Below, one piece after another: positions 1 to 7,164 of a stretch of 45,037 bases of DNA (position 1 is its first letter; each line of letters opens with the position of its first letter). The stretch lies in the NCBI GenBank assembly GCA_945870155.1, contig CAMBSB010000025.1, positions 1 to 45,037 on the forward strand, in the 5' to 3' direction. Source of the stretch: Paludibacter jiangxiensis. Its GTDB lineage: Bacteria; Bacteroidota; Bacteroidia; Bacteroidales; Paludibacteraceae. The position numbers and the translations under genes were made by a program. The notes under the pieces are model-generated. The model searched no databases. It was given only the letters and a program-made list of their open reading frames with translations, and was not told the origin of the DNA.

Positions 1-1
1 A

Positions 2-997
2 GAATACAGTATATTTGATTTATTATCAAAATCATGGGATTATGATGCAACCGTACCAATTGTTGAAAAATTGTCATTAGCATTATTTTCTCTTGAAGCC
101 AATTTATCAGGTAGCTTTCTTCATTATATGCGTTCATATCGCAATGGAATAAAATTAGATATTGTTAAACTTCTTAAAGAACATGGTTTGATTAACAGCG
201 CTTTCAATTGGTCATGGAGAGCATATCTTAACATGCAAACTGATGCACAATTTAAGACAAATCTTGGAGATGAATTTGATAATTATGTACGCTTTTTATT
301 AGAAGGAAGTGAAGAAAAATTTACTTTATTGGATTTATCAAGTGATAATATTTATAATCACATAATTAATAATGCTAGCTTCTCAGGTTCAGTTAATGGC
401 ACTTTTGCCAGTTCCTTGACATATAACTTTGAGAAAGACAAAAATCTGTTGCAAAAAGATAAAATCGATATCAGTGTAGATTATTTAGCCGCAAAAATGG
501 TTTTGCTCACCAATAAAACTACCAATAAAAATGTAATTGTTAATTACAAACGTAAACACGACCCAAATGATGAGTATAAAATTTATCATGGTAAGTACAA
601 TTTAACAGATAAGAAAGTGGTATATGTTGATATCAGTGATTCGCTTGAATATAATTTTTTGATGGATCCATTTACAGATAAACCTGAAAACAAACATCAA
701 AATATTCAATTTCTTTTATTAGTAAACAAAAAATGTCCATCACTTGTAGGTGTATTCACGACATTTAAGGCATCGTTTGAACTTACAGCAACTCCTGTTT
801 CCGATATAACTTCTTTACTCTCGGTTTATGTCGAATCGAAAAGTAAAGGTATTTTCATTCATAATTATACAGGTAATTCGAAAGATGCATTTGTTCTTTC
901 AGGTGCGCAATTAAAAATGTCGCATCCAGATTTAACATATCATAATATAAACGCTTATAATAGTACTAAAACCATATTTAAGTCCAACATCTTATAA
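2..997 (+). CDS. Hypothetical protein, N-terminal part of a frameshifted gene; 5' end outside window
   Basis: The frame is open from base 2, so the true start lies upstream of the window; the TTG at 71 is only an internal codon. I do not recognise the family. The visible 331 residues are polar, mixed alpha/beta, with no signal peptide or membrane segment in view. The frame stops at 995-997, but the +1 frame is open from 951 and continues with plausible protein to 1466. Removing one A from the AAAA run at 968-971 joins the two into one reading frame of about 488 residues. The gene therefore looks broken by a one-base insertion, or the sequence carries an error there. Function unknown. Confidence 0.6.
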   Translation, partial: EYSIFDLLSKSWDYDATVPIVEKLSLALFSLEANLSGSFLHYMRSYRNGIKLDIVKLLKEHGLINSAFNWSWRAYLNMQTDAQFKTNLGDEFDNYVRFLLEGSEEKFTLLDLSSDNIYNHIINNASFSGSVNGTFASSLTYNFEKDKNLLQKDKIDISVDYLAAKMVLLTNKTTNKNVIVNYKRKHDPNDEYKIYHGKYNLTDKKVVYVDISDSLEYNFLMDPFTDKPENKHQNIQFLLLVNKKCPSLVGVFTTFKASFELTATPVSDITSLLSVYVESKSKGIFIHNYTGNSKDAFVLSGAQLKMSHPDLTYHNINAYNSTKTIFKSNIL

Positions 998-1466
998 AAT
1001 AACTGCATATTACAACAGCGAACACCGTTACGATTACAAAAATAGTCCCAGTGATATTTCAACTTCACTGCCAACCATTCAAAACTTATCAAAAAATATG
1101 ACAGTTATCTATGATGGCTTGAAAGGTGAAATGAAAATTACTATTTCAAGTCATATTATCAATAAATTTGAAACAATTTATGAAGAAAAACCACGGATAG
1201 TGAAAACAAGTGAATGGTTTCAGAATGGGACAATGGCATTGGAGAAAATAATGATACTTACACCAAGTTCTGAAGGTATTTTATTTTTTAGCACCAATAA
1301 TTCTACTGAAACAAAGGCATCAATAAAGAATATGTCTTTTTCACGCAGGGATTTAAATTTCAATATTGATACTGGTAATGTTACTTCAGATAAAACCACA
1401 ACATACATTGATACCGATTATTCAACTGAAGATGTGATTCTGGTTATATTGATGAATTCGGAATAA
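951..1466 (+). pseudogene. C-terminal part of the same frameshifted hypothetical gene
   Basis: This frame is open from just after the TAA at 948-950. Codons before the first ATG (1098) already read like protein, for example the stretch beginning ITAYYNSEHRYDY at about 1000, so 1098 is not a convincing independent start. No promoter is visible between the two parts. The C-terminal 122 residues from 1098 are polar and beta-rich and match no family I know. The simplest reading is that 2-997 and 951-1466 are one gene with a single-base frameshift in the overlap at 951-997. Confidence 0.55.
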
Positions 1467-1498
1467 ATTTAATAATATCAACTGCAGTATTATAAAAC

Positions 1499-1720
1499 AT
1501 GTCCTACTTATTTTATTGGTCAGCTGATGTTAATGTCGATTGGGATGTGATTTCGTTTCTTTAATTCAGAATAAAAAAAAGATATTCCGAGTATTTTTCT
1601 GAAAATCGGAAGAAGCTGAGCGATTTAATTAAAGCCTATCGCGATGTGGGTGTAGCATGGGGTAATGGACAAAGAAGAACAGTTATTTACAAGTCCTACA
1701 ACAATATATACAGGACGTAG
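1499..1720 (+). pseudogene. Decayed short coding remnant with in-frame stop
   Basis: One frame from ATG 1499 to TAG 1718-1720 encodes 73 codons interrupted by a single TAA at 1562-1564. The second half (residues such as YSEYFSENRKKLSDLIKAY) has the composition of a real soluble helical protein, unlike random AT-rich DNA. It lies between the broken gene upstream and a terminator-like hairpin at 1755. It is probably the tail of a lost gene. The family is unknown. Confidence 0.35.
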
Positions 1721-1754
1721 AAGGTATTAATATTTTAAACGGATATTAAATTGA

Positions 1755-1783
1755 AGGCTTACTCATTCGGGTAAGCCTTTTAT
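1755..1783 (+). terminator. Rho-independent terminator-like hairpin
   Basis: A perfect 8-bp stem, AGGCTTAC (1755-1762) and GTAAGCCT (1771-1778), closes an 8-base loop and is followed by a short T run. It would end transcription from the broken genes upstream. Confidence 0.6.
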
Positions 1784-1830
1784 AATAATATGATATAAGT
1801 TAGGATTATTGTCTTTGCATATATATACTC

Positions 1831-1864
1831 AGCCCCCTAGCCCCCAAAGGGTTGAGGGGTTGAG
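1831..1864. repeat. GC-rich interspersed palindromic repeat, copy 1
   Basis: A C-rich arm (CCCCCTAGCCCCC) is followed by AAAGGG and a G-rich arm, in an otherwise AT-rich intergenic stretch. It belongs to the family seen at least a dozen times in this window. The rest of 1467-2142 holds the gene remnant, the terminator hairpin and AT-rich DNA without recognisable signals. Confidence 0.75.
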
Positions 1865-2142
1865 TAGTTTTTAAAACTTATGCATTTAAATAATCTTGAT
1901 AGTTAACTTTTCTCGATTTTTTCAAGCGTTATTTTCTCCTCCCAAATTTCCAATATTCATCATTCAAAACTTCTTTAGTACATTTTCCTTCTATATTAAA
2001 TAAGGATTGAACCTTTTAACATGAGCAATGTTGTACTGTAAATATAATTGTAACTATTACAAACCAGTTTTGTGGATTGAGCATTTAAAACTATATGTAT
2101 GTACAATGTACCTTCATAAAACAAAAATTTAAAAATATACTC

Positions 2143-4476
2143 ATGAAAAAATCAATCATTACTTTATTAATTGTTTTAAATATCATAGCTGTAAATGCAG
2201 GTAAACTCAAAGGAAAAATACAGAAACCTGGCGATAATGGTATGATTAGTTTTTCATTAAATGGAAACGGCGGAATGCCCATGTCATCAGGCGTGTCGAA
2301 TGCATTTAGTTTTAATCCGAATGTAGGTGTTGAAGTGGGTTGGGGTAATTTTGGACTGGGCATTGATGCAAGTACCTTTACTACAAAATCAAATTTTGAT
2401 TTTGACGCCTACTCGACACCGTTGAGAGCTCTTGATTTTCTAACCATAACAGGTTCAGGTAGCAGTTGGAAAAGCACATCCTTTGCTTTTGGACCTTCAT
2501 ACAGTTTTTCGCTTCGGTCGGTGAAACCTATTTCAGGTGTTGGAATTGTAGTTAAGCACAATTACCCAAAAGCTACAGTAAGATTATCTATTAAAGGCGG
2601 TATCACCATGAACGAAGCTCCGGACTTTTTGATTATGAACAATGTTTCCCGTAAAGCCGTTGCAGCTTATTCGCCTCCCACCGATTTCAAAAAAAACGCA
2701 TTAACATTAATACCAAGTATCCGATTTAATTATTGGCTATCGCATAGTATTGCTTTGAGTGCCAACGTGCAATATGCCATGCAAAGTGGTCAGACTGCAT
2801 TCAAAACAGGCTACAAAGATTTATCCAATGTCAATATTTCAACTCCCATTTCGCCGGATCAATTTACCAAAAATATCTCTTCGGCACCAGATATCACTAC
2901 CACCACGGTTGGTCCTGATAAATATTTAAGTGTTGGTGCAGGATTAATCATTAGTTTTGGAGGCAAAAGCCGGGATGGAAGTATCAATGGGAATAAAAAA
3001 GGAATAACCGAAAAGGGATTAAAAAAGAATGAAGCTGAATATATTTTGGCCGATGCTCAGGTAAAAGCCATTGCAGAAACATTAGTGAATATGCGCAAAG
3101 GCTGGGATGGAACTGTAAAAGGAGGAAACATTGCTGAAAAAAAAGGAATTAATGAAAAAGGACTTAAGAAGAATGAAGCTAAAAGCGAGAATATCAATTT
3201 ACAATTAACATCAACTGCCCAAACATTGGTTAACTTAGCTCGTAAAGGCTGGGATGGAACCGTAAAAGGTGGAAATATTGATAATGAAGCTGATATAATG
3301 ACTGTTACAGAAACATTAGAAAACATTCGCAAAGGTTGGGACGGCTCGATAAAAGGAAAGAAAACAGATTATGTTGCAAATGAAGCCGATGTGAAAGCTA
3401 TTGCCGAAACATTAGTCAATTTGCGTAAAGGCTGGGATGGAAGCATCAAAGGGAATAGAAAAGGAATAAATGAAAATGGATTGAAAAAGAATGAATTTGA
3501 TGCGAATACAACTCAAATGATTGTACCACATACCGGAAAAGCAAAACCCAAAAACGGGTTAAAAGTTGCTGTAATGGGAAGTGGACAAACCAATTCCAAT
3601 GGCACACCAATTATAGACGGAAAAACTGTTAATGGCTCCTTGTTTTCAGATAAAACTAAAAAAAATGCTTTTGTTGAAGTGAGTATTTCGCAAGCTGAAA
3701 GCGGAGATAAAGGCAGTGCAATAACAGATGAAAATGGTAATTTCAGTATAGAATTGAATCATGATACTTTACATACAATCTTTTTAAATGGAGTTGAATT
3801 TGGTAAAATTAAATTAACAGAGAGCAAAGGCTGGGATGGTAGTGTCAAAGGCAATAAAAAAGGAATTACTCAATCCGGCATAAAGAAAAATGAATCTGCT
3901 CGAAAAGGGTGGGATGGGACTATAAAAGGCTCAAATGTGTCGATACCTATAAATGGAGAAGTAATTCATGTTCAAACTACTCCTGATGGTTGTATTGTAA
4001 TGTTTGCCGATAATGGATTCAATGTGAATTCGAGAAAAAAAACAATGACTGTGTTATCAAAAAAACAATTTGCTGATTTTGGTGAAAGAATAAAATCAGG
4101 ATTACACGCTGCCGGAGGTGCATTAGCGCAAGGAGCTTCCTTACTTGGTGGCGCATTGCCCGGTGGTGCCGTAATATCGGCTGCGGTTTCGAATGTTTCT
4201 TCCAATCAAACTGATGGAGCATCATCGAATGCTAATGTTAAATCAGTAGACAAAAAGAAGAAAAAAGTTTGGGACTCCGGAAGAGATGATAATTGTGATG
4301 GTTTGATGAATTTACCAGATGGAGATTATGAAATAGAAGTTATATTTGAAAATATTCCTACTTCTAAATCTTCAAAAGCAGAACAAACCGCAGTAACAAT
4401 CGAGTTTAGTACCTTAAGTAATGTATTGAAAACAAAACACGACACGGTTAAAAATTCCATAAACAATGTAAGATAA
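2143..4476 (+). CDS. Exported protein with barrel-like N-terminal domain and six KGWDG repeats
   Basis: The start at 2143 is preferred because it begins a clean signal peptide (MKKSIITLLIVLNIIAVNA); the upstream ATG at 2095 only adds a polar prefix. Residues about 25-275 are Gly/Ser/aromatic-rich beta strands ending in GAGLIISFGG, typical of a small outer-membrane barrel. Then come six copies of R/S-KGWDG-T/S-V/I-KG (at 3094, 3241, 3328, 3424, 3823, 3901), several followed by a KKGI(N/T)xxGLKKNE unit. Between the fourth and fifth copies lies a carboxypeptidase-regulatory-like segment (residues like GSAITDENGNFSIEL). A Gly/Ala-rich stretch and the ending DSGRDDNCDG...LPDGDYEIEV follow. Probably surface- or envelope-located. 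I know no named family with this order; function unknown. Confidence 0.75.
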   Translation: MKKSIITLLIVLNIIAVNAGKLKGKIQKPGDNGMISFSLNGNGGMPMSSGVSNAFSFNPNVGVEVGWGNFGLGIDASTFTTKSNFDFDAYSTPLRALDFLTITGSGSSWKSTSFAFGPSYSFSLRSVKPISGVGIVVKHNYPKATVRLSIKGGITMNEAPDFLIMNNVSRKAVAAYSPPTDFKKNALTLIPSIRFNYWLSHSIALSANVQYAMQSGQTAFKTGYKDLSNVNISTPISPDQFTKNISSAPDITTTTVGPDKYLSVGAGLIISFGGKSRDGSINGNKKGITEKGLKKNEAEYILADAQVKAIAETLVNMRKGWDGTVKGGNIAEKKGINEKGLKKNEAKSENINLQLTSTAQTLVNLARKGWDGTVKGGNIDNEADIMTVTETLENIRKGWDGSIKGKKTDYVANEADVKAIAETLVNLRKGWDGSIKGNRKGINENGLKKNEFDANTTQMIVPHTGKAKPKNGLKVAVMGSGQTNSNGTPIIDGKTVNGSLFSDKTKKNAFVEVSISQAESGDKGSAITDENGNFSIELNHDTLHTIFLNGVEFGKIKLTESKGWDGSVKGNKKGITQSGIKKNESARKGWDGTIKGSNVSIPINGEVIHVQTTPDGCIVMFADNGFNVNSRKKTMTVLSKKQFADFGERIKSGLHAAGGALAQGASLLGGALPGGAVISAAVSNVSSNQTDGASSNANVKSVDKKKKKVWDSGRDDNCDGLMNLPDGDYEIEVIFENIPTSKSSKAEQTAVTIEFSTLSNVLKTKHDTVKNSINNVR

Positions 4477-4496
4477 GCTTGAATTAAACTCTTTTT

Positions 4497-4533
4497 AAAG
4501 GCTGAATTTCGTAACAGAAGTTCAGCCTTTTTT
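4497..4533 (+). terminator. Rho-independent terminator
   Basis: A 10-bp perfect stem, AAAGGCTGAA (4497-4506) and TTCAGCCTTT (4521-4530), is followed by further Ts, 20 bases after the stop of the KGWDG-repeat gene. A strong intrinsic terminator. Confidence 0.85.
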
Positions 4534-4596
4534 AGTGTTTAATTATCATTAATAATAAAAAATCAGTGATACTACAATAATTTATTGGTGATACTA

Positions 4597-4626
4597 TTGT
4601 AATATAAAAAATTTAGTTTATCTTTG
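4597..4626 (+). promoter_or_regulatory. Bacteroidota-type promoter of the ArsM-like gene
   Basis: TTG at 4597-4599, then exactly 19 bases, then TATCTTTG at 4619-4626. This fits the Bacteroidota sigma factor consensus (TTTG-N19-21-TAnnTTTG). It lies 14 bases before the ATG at 4641. That is very tight and favours translation from the ATG at 4665. Confidence 0.8.
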
Positions 4627-4640
4627 CACCGTCAATTAAA

Positions 4641-5288
4641 ATGAATATAAAAAATTACCAAATTATGGAGACTGATGCAATAAACGCGCGTTATACCCAA
4701 TTAAGTGAAACTAGCTGTTGCTTGTCGTGTGGAGGTGCTATAAATCATGCAAAACCACTTTTAGATGAAGTGTGCGTAGACCTTGGAAGTGGTAGAGGAA
4801 ATGATGTGATACGATTAGCTGAACAAGTTGGTGAACAAGGGTTTGTTTATGGTATAGATATTTCGGATGGAATGATAGCGAAAGCCAAGGCAAATTTAGC
4901 CAAGTTTGATGTGGAAAATGCTGAAATTTTAAAAGCTGAATTAGAAAAGCTACCTTTACTGAACGAAAGTGTGAATTTGGTAATTTCAAATTGCACAATT
5001 AATCATGCAAAAGATAAGCAAGCCGTATGGAACGAAATAAATAGAATACTTAAAGTTGGCGGACGATTTGTTGTAAGTGATATTTACGCAACCACCCCAA
5101 TTGCCGACGAATATCGAAATGATCCCGATGCAAATGCTGAATGTTGGGCGGGTGCTGTTACAAAAGACGAATATCTTACAATGCTTGAAACGGCCGGATT
5201 TAAAAATTTGATGGTTTACGAAGAATCGGCTCCATACGAAAAAGGGAAAGCTGAAGTAGCAAGCTGGACAATAGAAGGAAAAAAATAA
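4641..5288 (+). CDS. ArsM-like SAM-dependent methyltransferase
   Basis: A class I methyltransferase of 215 residues. The SAM-binding loop is DLGSGRG (47-53) with the acidic GIDIS at 71-75. The segment VISNCTINHAKDK (Cys118) followed by ECWAGAV (Cys168) matches the two positions where arsenite methyltransferases carry their metalloid-binding cysteines, and an extra CCLSC sits at 26-30. ArsM enzymes methylate trivalent arsenic with SAM and need thiol reductant, usually thioredoxin; three thioredoxins and a reductase lie downstream. The protein is shorter than typical ArsM (about 260 residues or more), so another soft metalloid or thiol substrate is possible. The promoter position suggests that the ATG at 4665 (METDAINARY) may be the used start. 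It is probably the first gene of the redox cluster. Confidence 0.75.
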   Translation: MNIKNYQIMETDAINARYTQLSETSCCLSCGGAINHAKPLLDEVCVDLGSGRGNDVIRLAEQVGEQGFVYGIDISDGMIAKAKANLAKFDVENAEILKAELEKLPLLNESVNLVISNCTINHAKDKQAVWNEINRILKVGGRFVVSDIYATTPIADEYRNDPDANAECWAGAVTKDEYLTMLETAGFKNLMVYEESAPYEKGKAEVASWTIEGKK

Positions 5289-5295
5289 AGAAAAA

Positions 5296-5351
5296 CTACC
5301 CCCAACCCCCTAAAGGGGACTTTAGAGTTCCCCTCTAGGGGTTAAGGGTGG
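5296..5351. repeat. GC-rich interspersed repeat, copy 2 (double)
   Basis: Two back-to-back units: CCCCCAACCCCCTAAAGGGG and TTCCCCTCTAGGGGTTAAGG. They fill the space between the methyltransferase stop and the Cys-rich peptide gene. Confidence 0.8.
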
Positions 5352-5380
5352 TCATTATTCACAACTAAAACAATTATTTA

Positions 5381-5488
5381 ATGAAAAGTGTAGTGAAGAA
5401 AAGTTGCGCATGCAACACCATTTCAGAAGCTAAAGTAGCACAATGTTGCGCTAAAGTTTCAAACATCGTAGCTGGTTGTCACGACTAA
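5381..5488 (+). CDS. 35-residue Cys-rich peptide, possible radical SAM substrate or metal(loid)-binding peptide
   Basis: ATG 5381 to TAA 5486-5488 encodes 35 residues starting MKSVVKKSCACN. Cysteines lie at 9, 11, 22, 23 and 33 and the ending is AGCHD. It sits between an ArsM-like methyltransferase and a radical SAM/SPASM enzyme, the place where RiPP precursor peptides are often found; SPASM radical SAM enzymes commonly modify such peptides. CxC, CC and CH could equally bind a soft metal or metalloid. The composition (14% Cys, balanced Lys/Glu/Asp) is unlike the flanking GC-rich repeats, which supports a real gene. No own promoter is visible, so it is probably co-transcribed with the methyltransferase. 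Whether it is translated is inferred. Confidence 0.55.
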   Translation: MKSVVKKSCACNTISEAKVAQCCAKVSNIVAGCHD

Positions 5489-5493
5489 GTTAC

Positions 5494-5599
5494 ACCCCTA
5501 ACCCCTAAAGGGGAATTTATTCCCTTTTGGAGGTTAGGATTTTGTTTAACCCCTGATCCCTAATGGGGAATAACAAAACTCTTTACATCAGGTTAGGGA
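5494..5599. repeat. GC-rich interspersed repeats, copies 3 and 4
   Basis: ACCCCTAACCCCTAAAGGGG with a distal GGAGGTTAGG arm (5494-5538), then AACCCCTGATCCCTAATGGGG with a distal GGTTAGGGA arm (5548-5599). They fill the space between the peptide gene and the radical SAM start at 5620. An apparent coding extension back to 5563 is repeat sequence. Confidence 0.8.
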
Positions 5600-5619
5600 C
5601 TTTTTTAAAATTCAACAAA

Positions 5620-6999
5620 ATGTCTATTATAACATATAATGCAAGAGACTTCGAATACCTATCACCTAACTCCCCTTCAGGGGTTGGGGGCAGTACTCTT
5701 TCTAAGCACAATATAATTACCCCAATTGCAGATTCGGATGATTTTTTCATTGTAAATCCCTTGCATAAATCGGCCGACATAATCAGTGTCGATGAGCTTA
5801 AAAAGCTGCGTGCCAAACTCGATTTATGGGGTGAATTTACGCAGCGTGGTTATTTGATGGACGAAACCAAAGAAAAAAAAGCATTTAAACTGGCTTATCT
5901 CGATTTTGTTGAAAAGCGCGAAGAAGATGAAACGCAGCTATTTTTTGTTCCAAACTACTCTTGCAACTTTGCATGTTCGTATTGTTATCAGGAAGGGTAT
6001 AATCCGGTACAGAAAGTGGTGAATAATGATGTGGTTGATGCATTCTTTAATTATATAAAAACAGAATTTGCCGGACGCAGAAAATATATTACCGTTTTTG
6101 GCGGTGAGCCACTATTACCGAGCGACAATCAGCGAAATATGCTGACACACTTTATTGCCAAAGCCAACGAAGCTAAACTCGATTTGGCATTTGTAACCAA
6201 TGGTTATACACTGGTAAACTATGTGGATTTATTAAAATCAGCGAGCATTCGCGAAATTCAGGTGACGCTGGATGGAACGCAGGAGGTACATGATGGCCGT
6301 CGTTACCTGAAAGGAAAACAACCTACGTTTGATAAAATTGTGGAAGGAATTGATGCTTGTCTGGCAGCCGGAATCAATATTAACCTCCGCATGGTGATTG
6401 ACAAAGAAAATATAGAAAATTTGGCAGGATTATCACGTTTTGCTATTGATCGTGGCTGGACAAATTCGCCTTATTTTAAAACACAAATTGGGCGCAATTA
6501 CGAACTTCATTTTTGCAACAGCACACCCGAAAAACTTTTCGATCGCGCTACATTGTATCAACATTTATATGAATTACTGAAAGTTCATCCTTATATTGCT
6601 GAGTTTTACAAACCGGCATTTTCGATAGCAAAATATATATCTGAAAATGAGTCACTTCCTACAGCATTGTTCGATTCATGCCCGGCTTGTAAAACCGAAT
6701 GGGCTTTCGACTTTACCGGAACAATTTACTCTTGTACAGCCACTGTAGGCAATAAAGGTGATGAGTTAGGAACTTTTTATCCTACAATTACTAAAAATGA
6801 TGAAGCCATTGAAAGTTGGCAAAATCGCGATATTACGACCATCGAAAAATGCAAAACTTGTGATGTGGCATTGGCTTGTGGAGGTGGTTGTGCTTCGGTA
6901 GCGAAAAATAAATTCGGACATCCAAACAATCCTGATTGCAGACCGGTAAAGGAATTGTTGAGTTTGGGAGCGGCGTATTATTTGAATCCTGCCCCCTAA
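5620..6999 (+). CDS. Radical SAM/SPASM domain protein, candidate peptide maturase
   Basis: 459 residues from ATG 5620; the in-frame extension to 5563 is repeat-derived and was rejected. The radical SAM cluster motif is C115-x3-C119-x2-C122 (SCNFACSYC), with GGEP at 161-164. A C-terminal SPASM region has Cys at 354, 357, 372, 411, 414, 420, 424 and 440 (CKTCDVALACGGGC), enough for two auxiliary [4Fe-4S] clusters. Such enzymes make 5'-deoxyadenosyl radicals and often modify peptides or sulfatase Cys/Ser. No sulfatase is nearby, whereas a 35-residue Cys-rich peptide is encoded just upstream. Residues 14-24 are encoded by a copy of the GC-rich repeat, and the final codons and stop also come from a repeat. 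Substrate unproven. Confidence 0.85.
   Translation: MSIITYNARDFEYLSPNSPSGVGGSTLSKHNIITPIADSDDFFIVNPLHKSADIISVDELKKLRAKLDLWGEFTQRGYLMDETKEKKAFKLAYLDFVEKREEDETQLFFVPNYSCNFACSYCYQEGYNPVQKVVNNDVVDAFFNYIKTEFAGRRKYITVFGGEPLLPSDNQRNMLTHFIAKANEAKLDLAFVTNGYTLVNYVDLLKSASIREIQVTLDGTQEVHDGRRYLKGKQPTFDKIVEGIDACLAAGININLRMVIDKENIENLAGLSRFAIDRGWTNSPYFKTQIGRNYELHFCNSTPEKLFDRATLYQHLYELLKVHPYIAEFYKPAFSIAKYISENESLPTALFDSCPACKTEWAFDFTGTIYSCTATVGNKGDELGTFYPTITKNDEAIESWQNRDITTIEKCKTCDVALACGGGCASVAKNKFGHPNNPDCRPVKELLSLGAAYYLNPAP
5663..5693. repeat. GC-rich repeat inside the radical SAM coding frame
   Basis: ACCTAACTCCCCTTCAGGGG plus TTGGGGG lies in frame near the start of the radical SAM gene and encodes LSPNSPSGVGG (residues 14-24). 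Confidence 0.75.
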
Positions 7000-7017
7000 C
7001 CCCCTAAAGGGGGAATG
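6991..7017. repeat. GC-rich repeat providing the radical SAM stop codon
   Basis: CCCCCTAACCCCCTAAAGGGGG overlaps the 3' end of the radical SAM gene. Its first TAA is the gene's stop, so the last residues (Pro-Ala-Pro) are repeat-encoded. Confidence 0.8.
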
Positions 7018-7101
7018 AGTAAGGTATTTTAAAATCTTTGCTCGTTTAAATATGAATTAAAAAAACACATTATAATTTTTAATTAACAATGCTTGCTTTA
7101 T

Positions 7102-7151
7102 CTCCCCCTCAATATTCCCCCTTCAGGGGGTTAGGGGGCTGGGTTAGGGAG
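7102..7151. repeat. GC-rich double repeat with G-quadruplex motif
   Basis: Two C-rich arms are followed by GGGGG-TTA-GGGGG-CT-GGG-TTA-GGG (7126-7149), four G runs with 2-3-base loops. It ends 13 bases before the start of the thioredoxin-reductase fusion gene, so it would be in that gene's 5' leader. It is nearly the same sequence as the copy at 31451. Confidence 0.8.
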
Positions 7152-7164
7152 CCAATATTTTTTT

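Noticed and set aside
2095-2142. Longer start of the KGWDG-repeat protein
   Set aside because: It would put 16 polar residues before an otherwise perfect signal peptide.
5563-5619. Longer start of the radical SAM protein
   Set aside because: The extra 19 codons are encoded by the GC-rich repeat and its flank.
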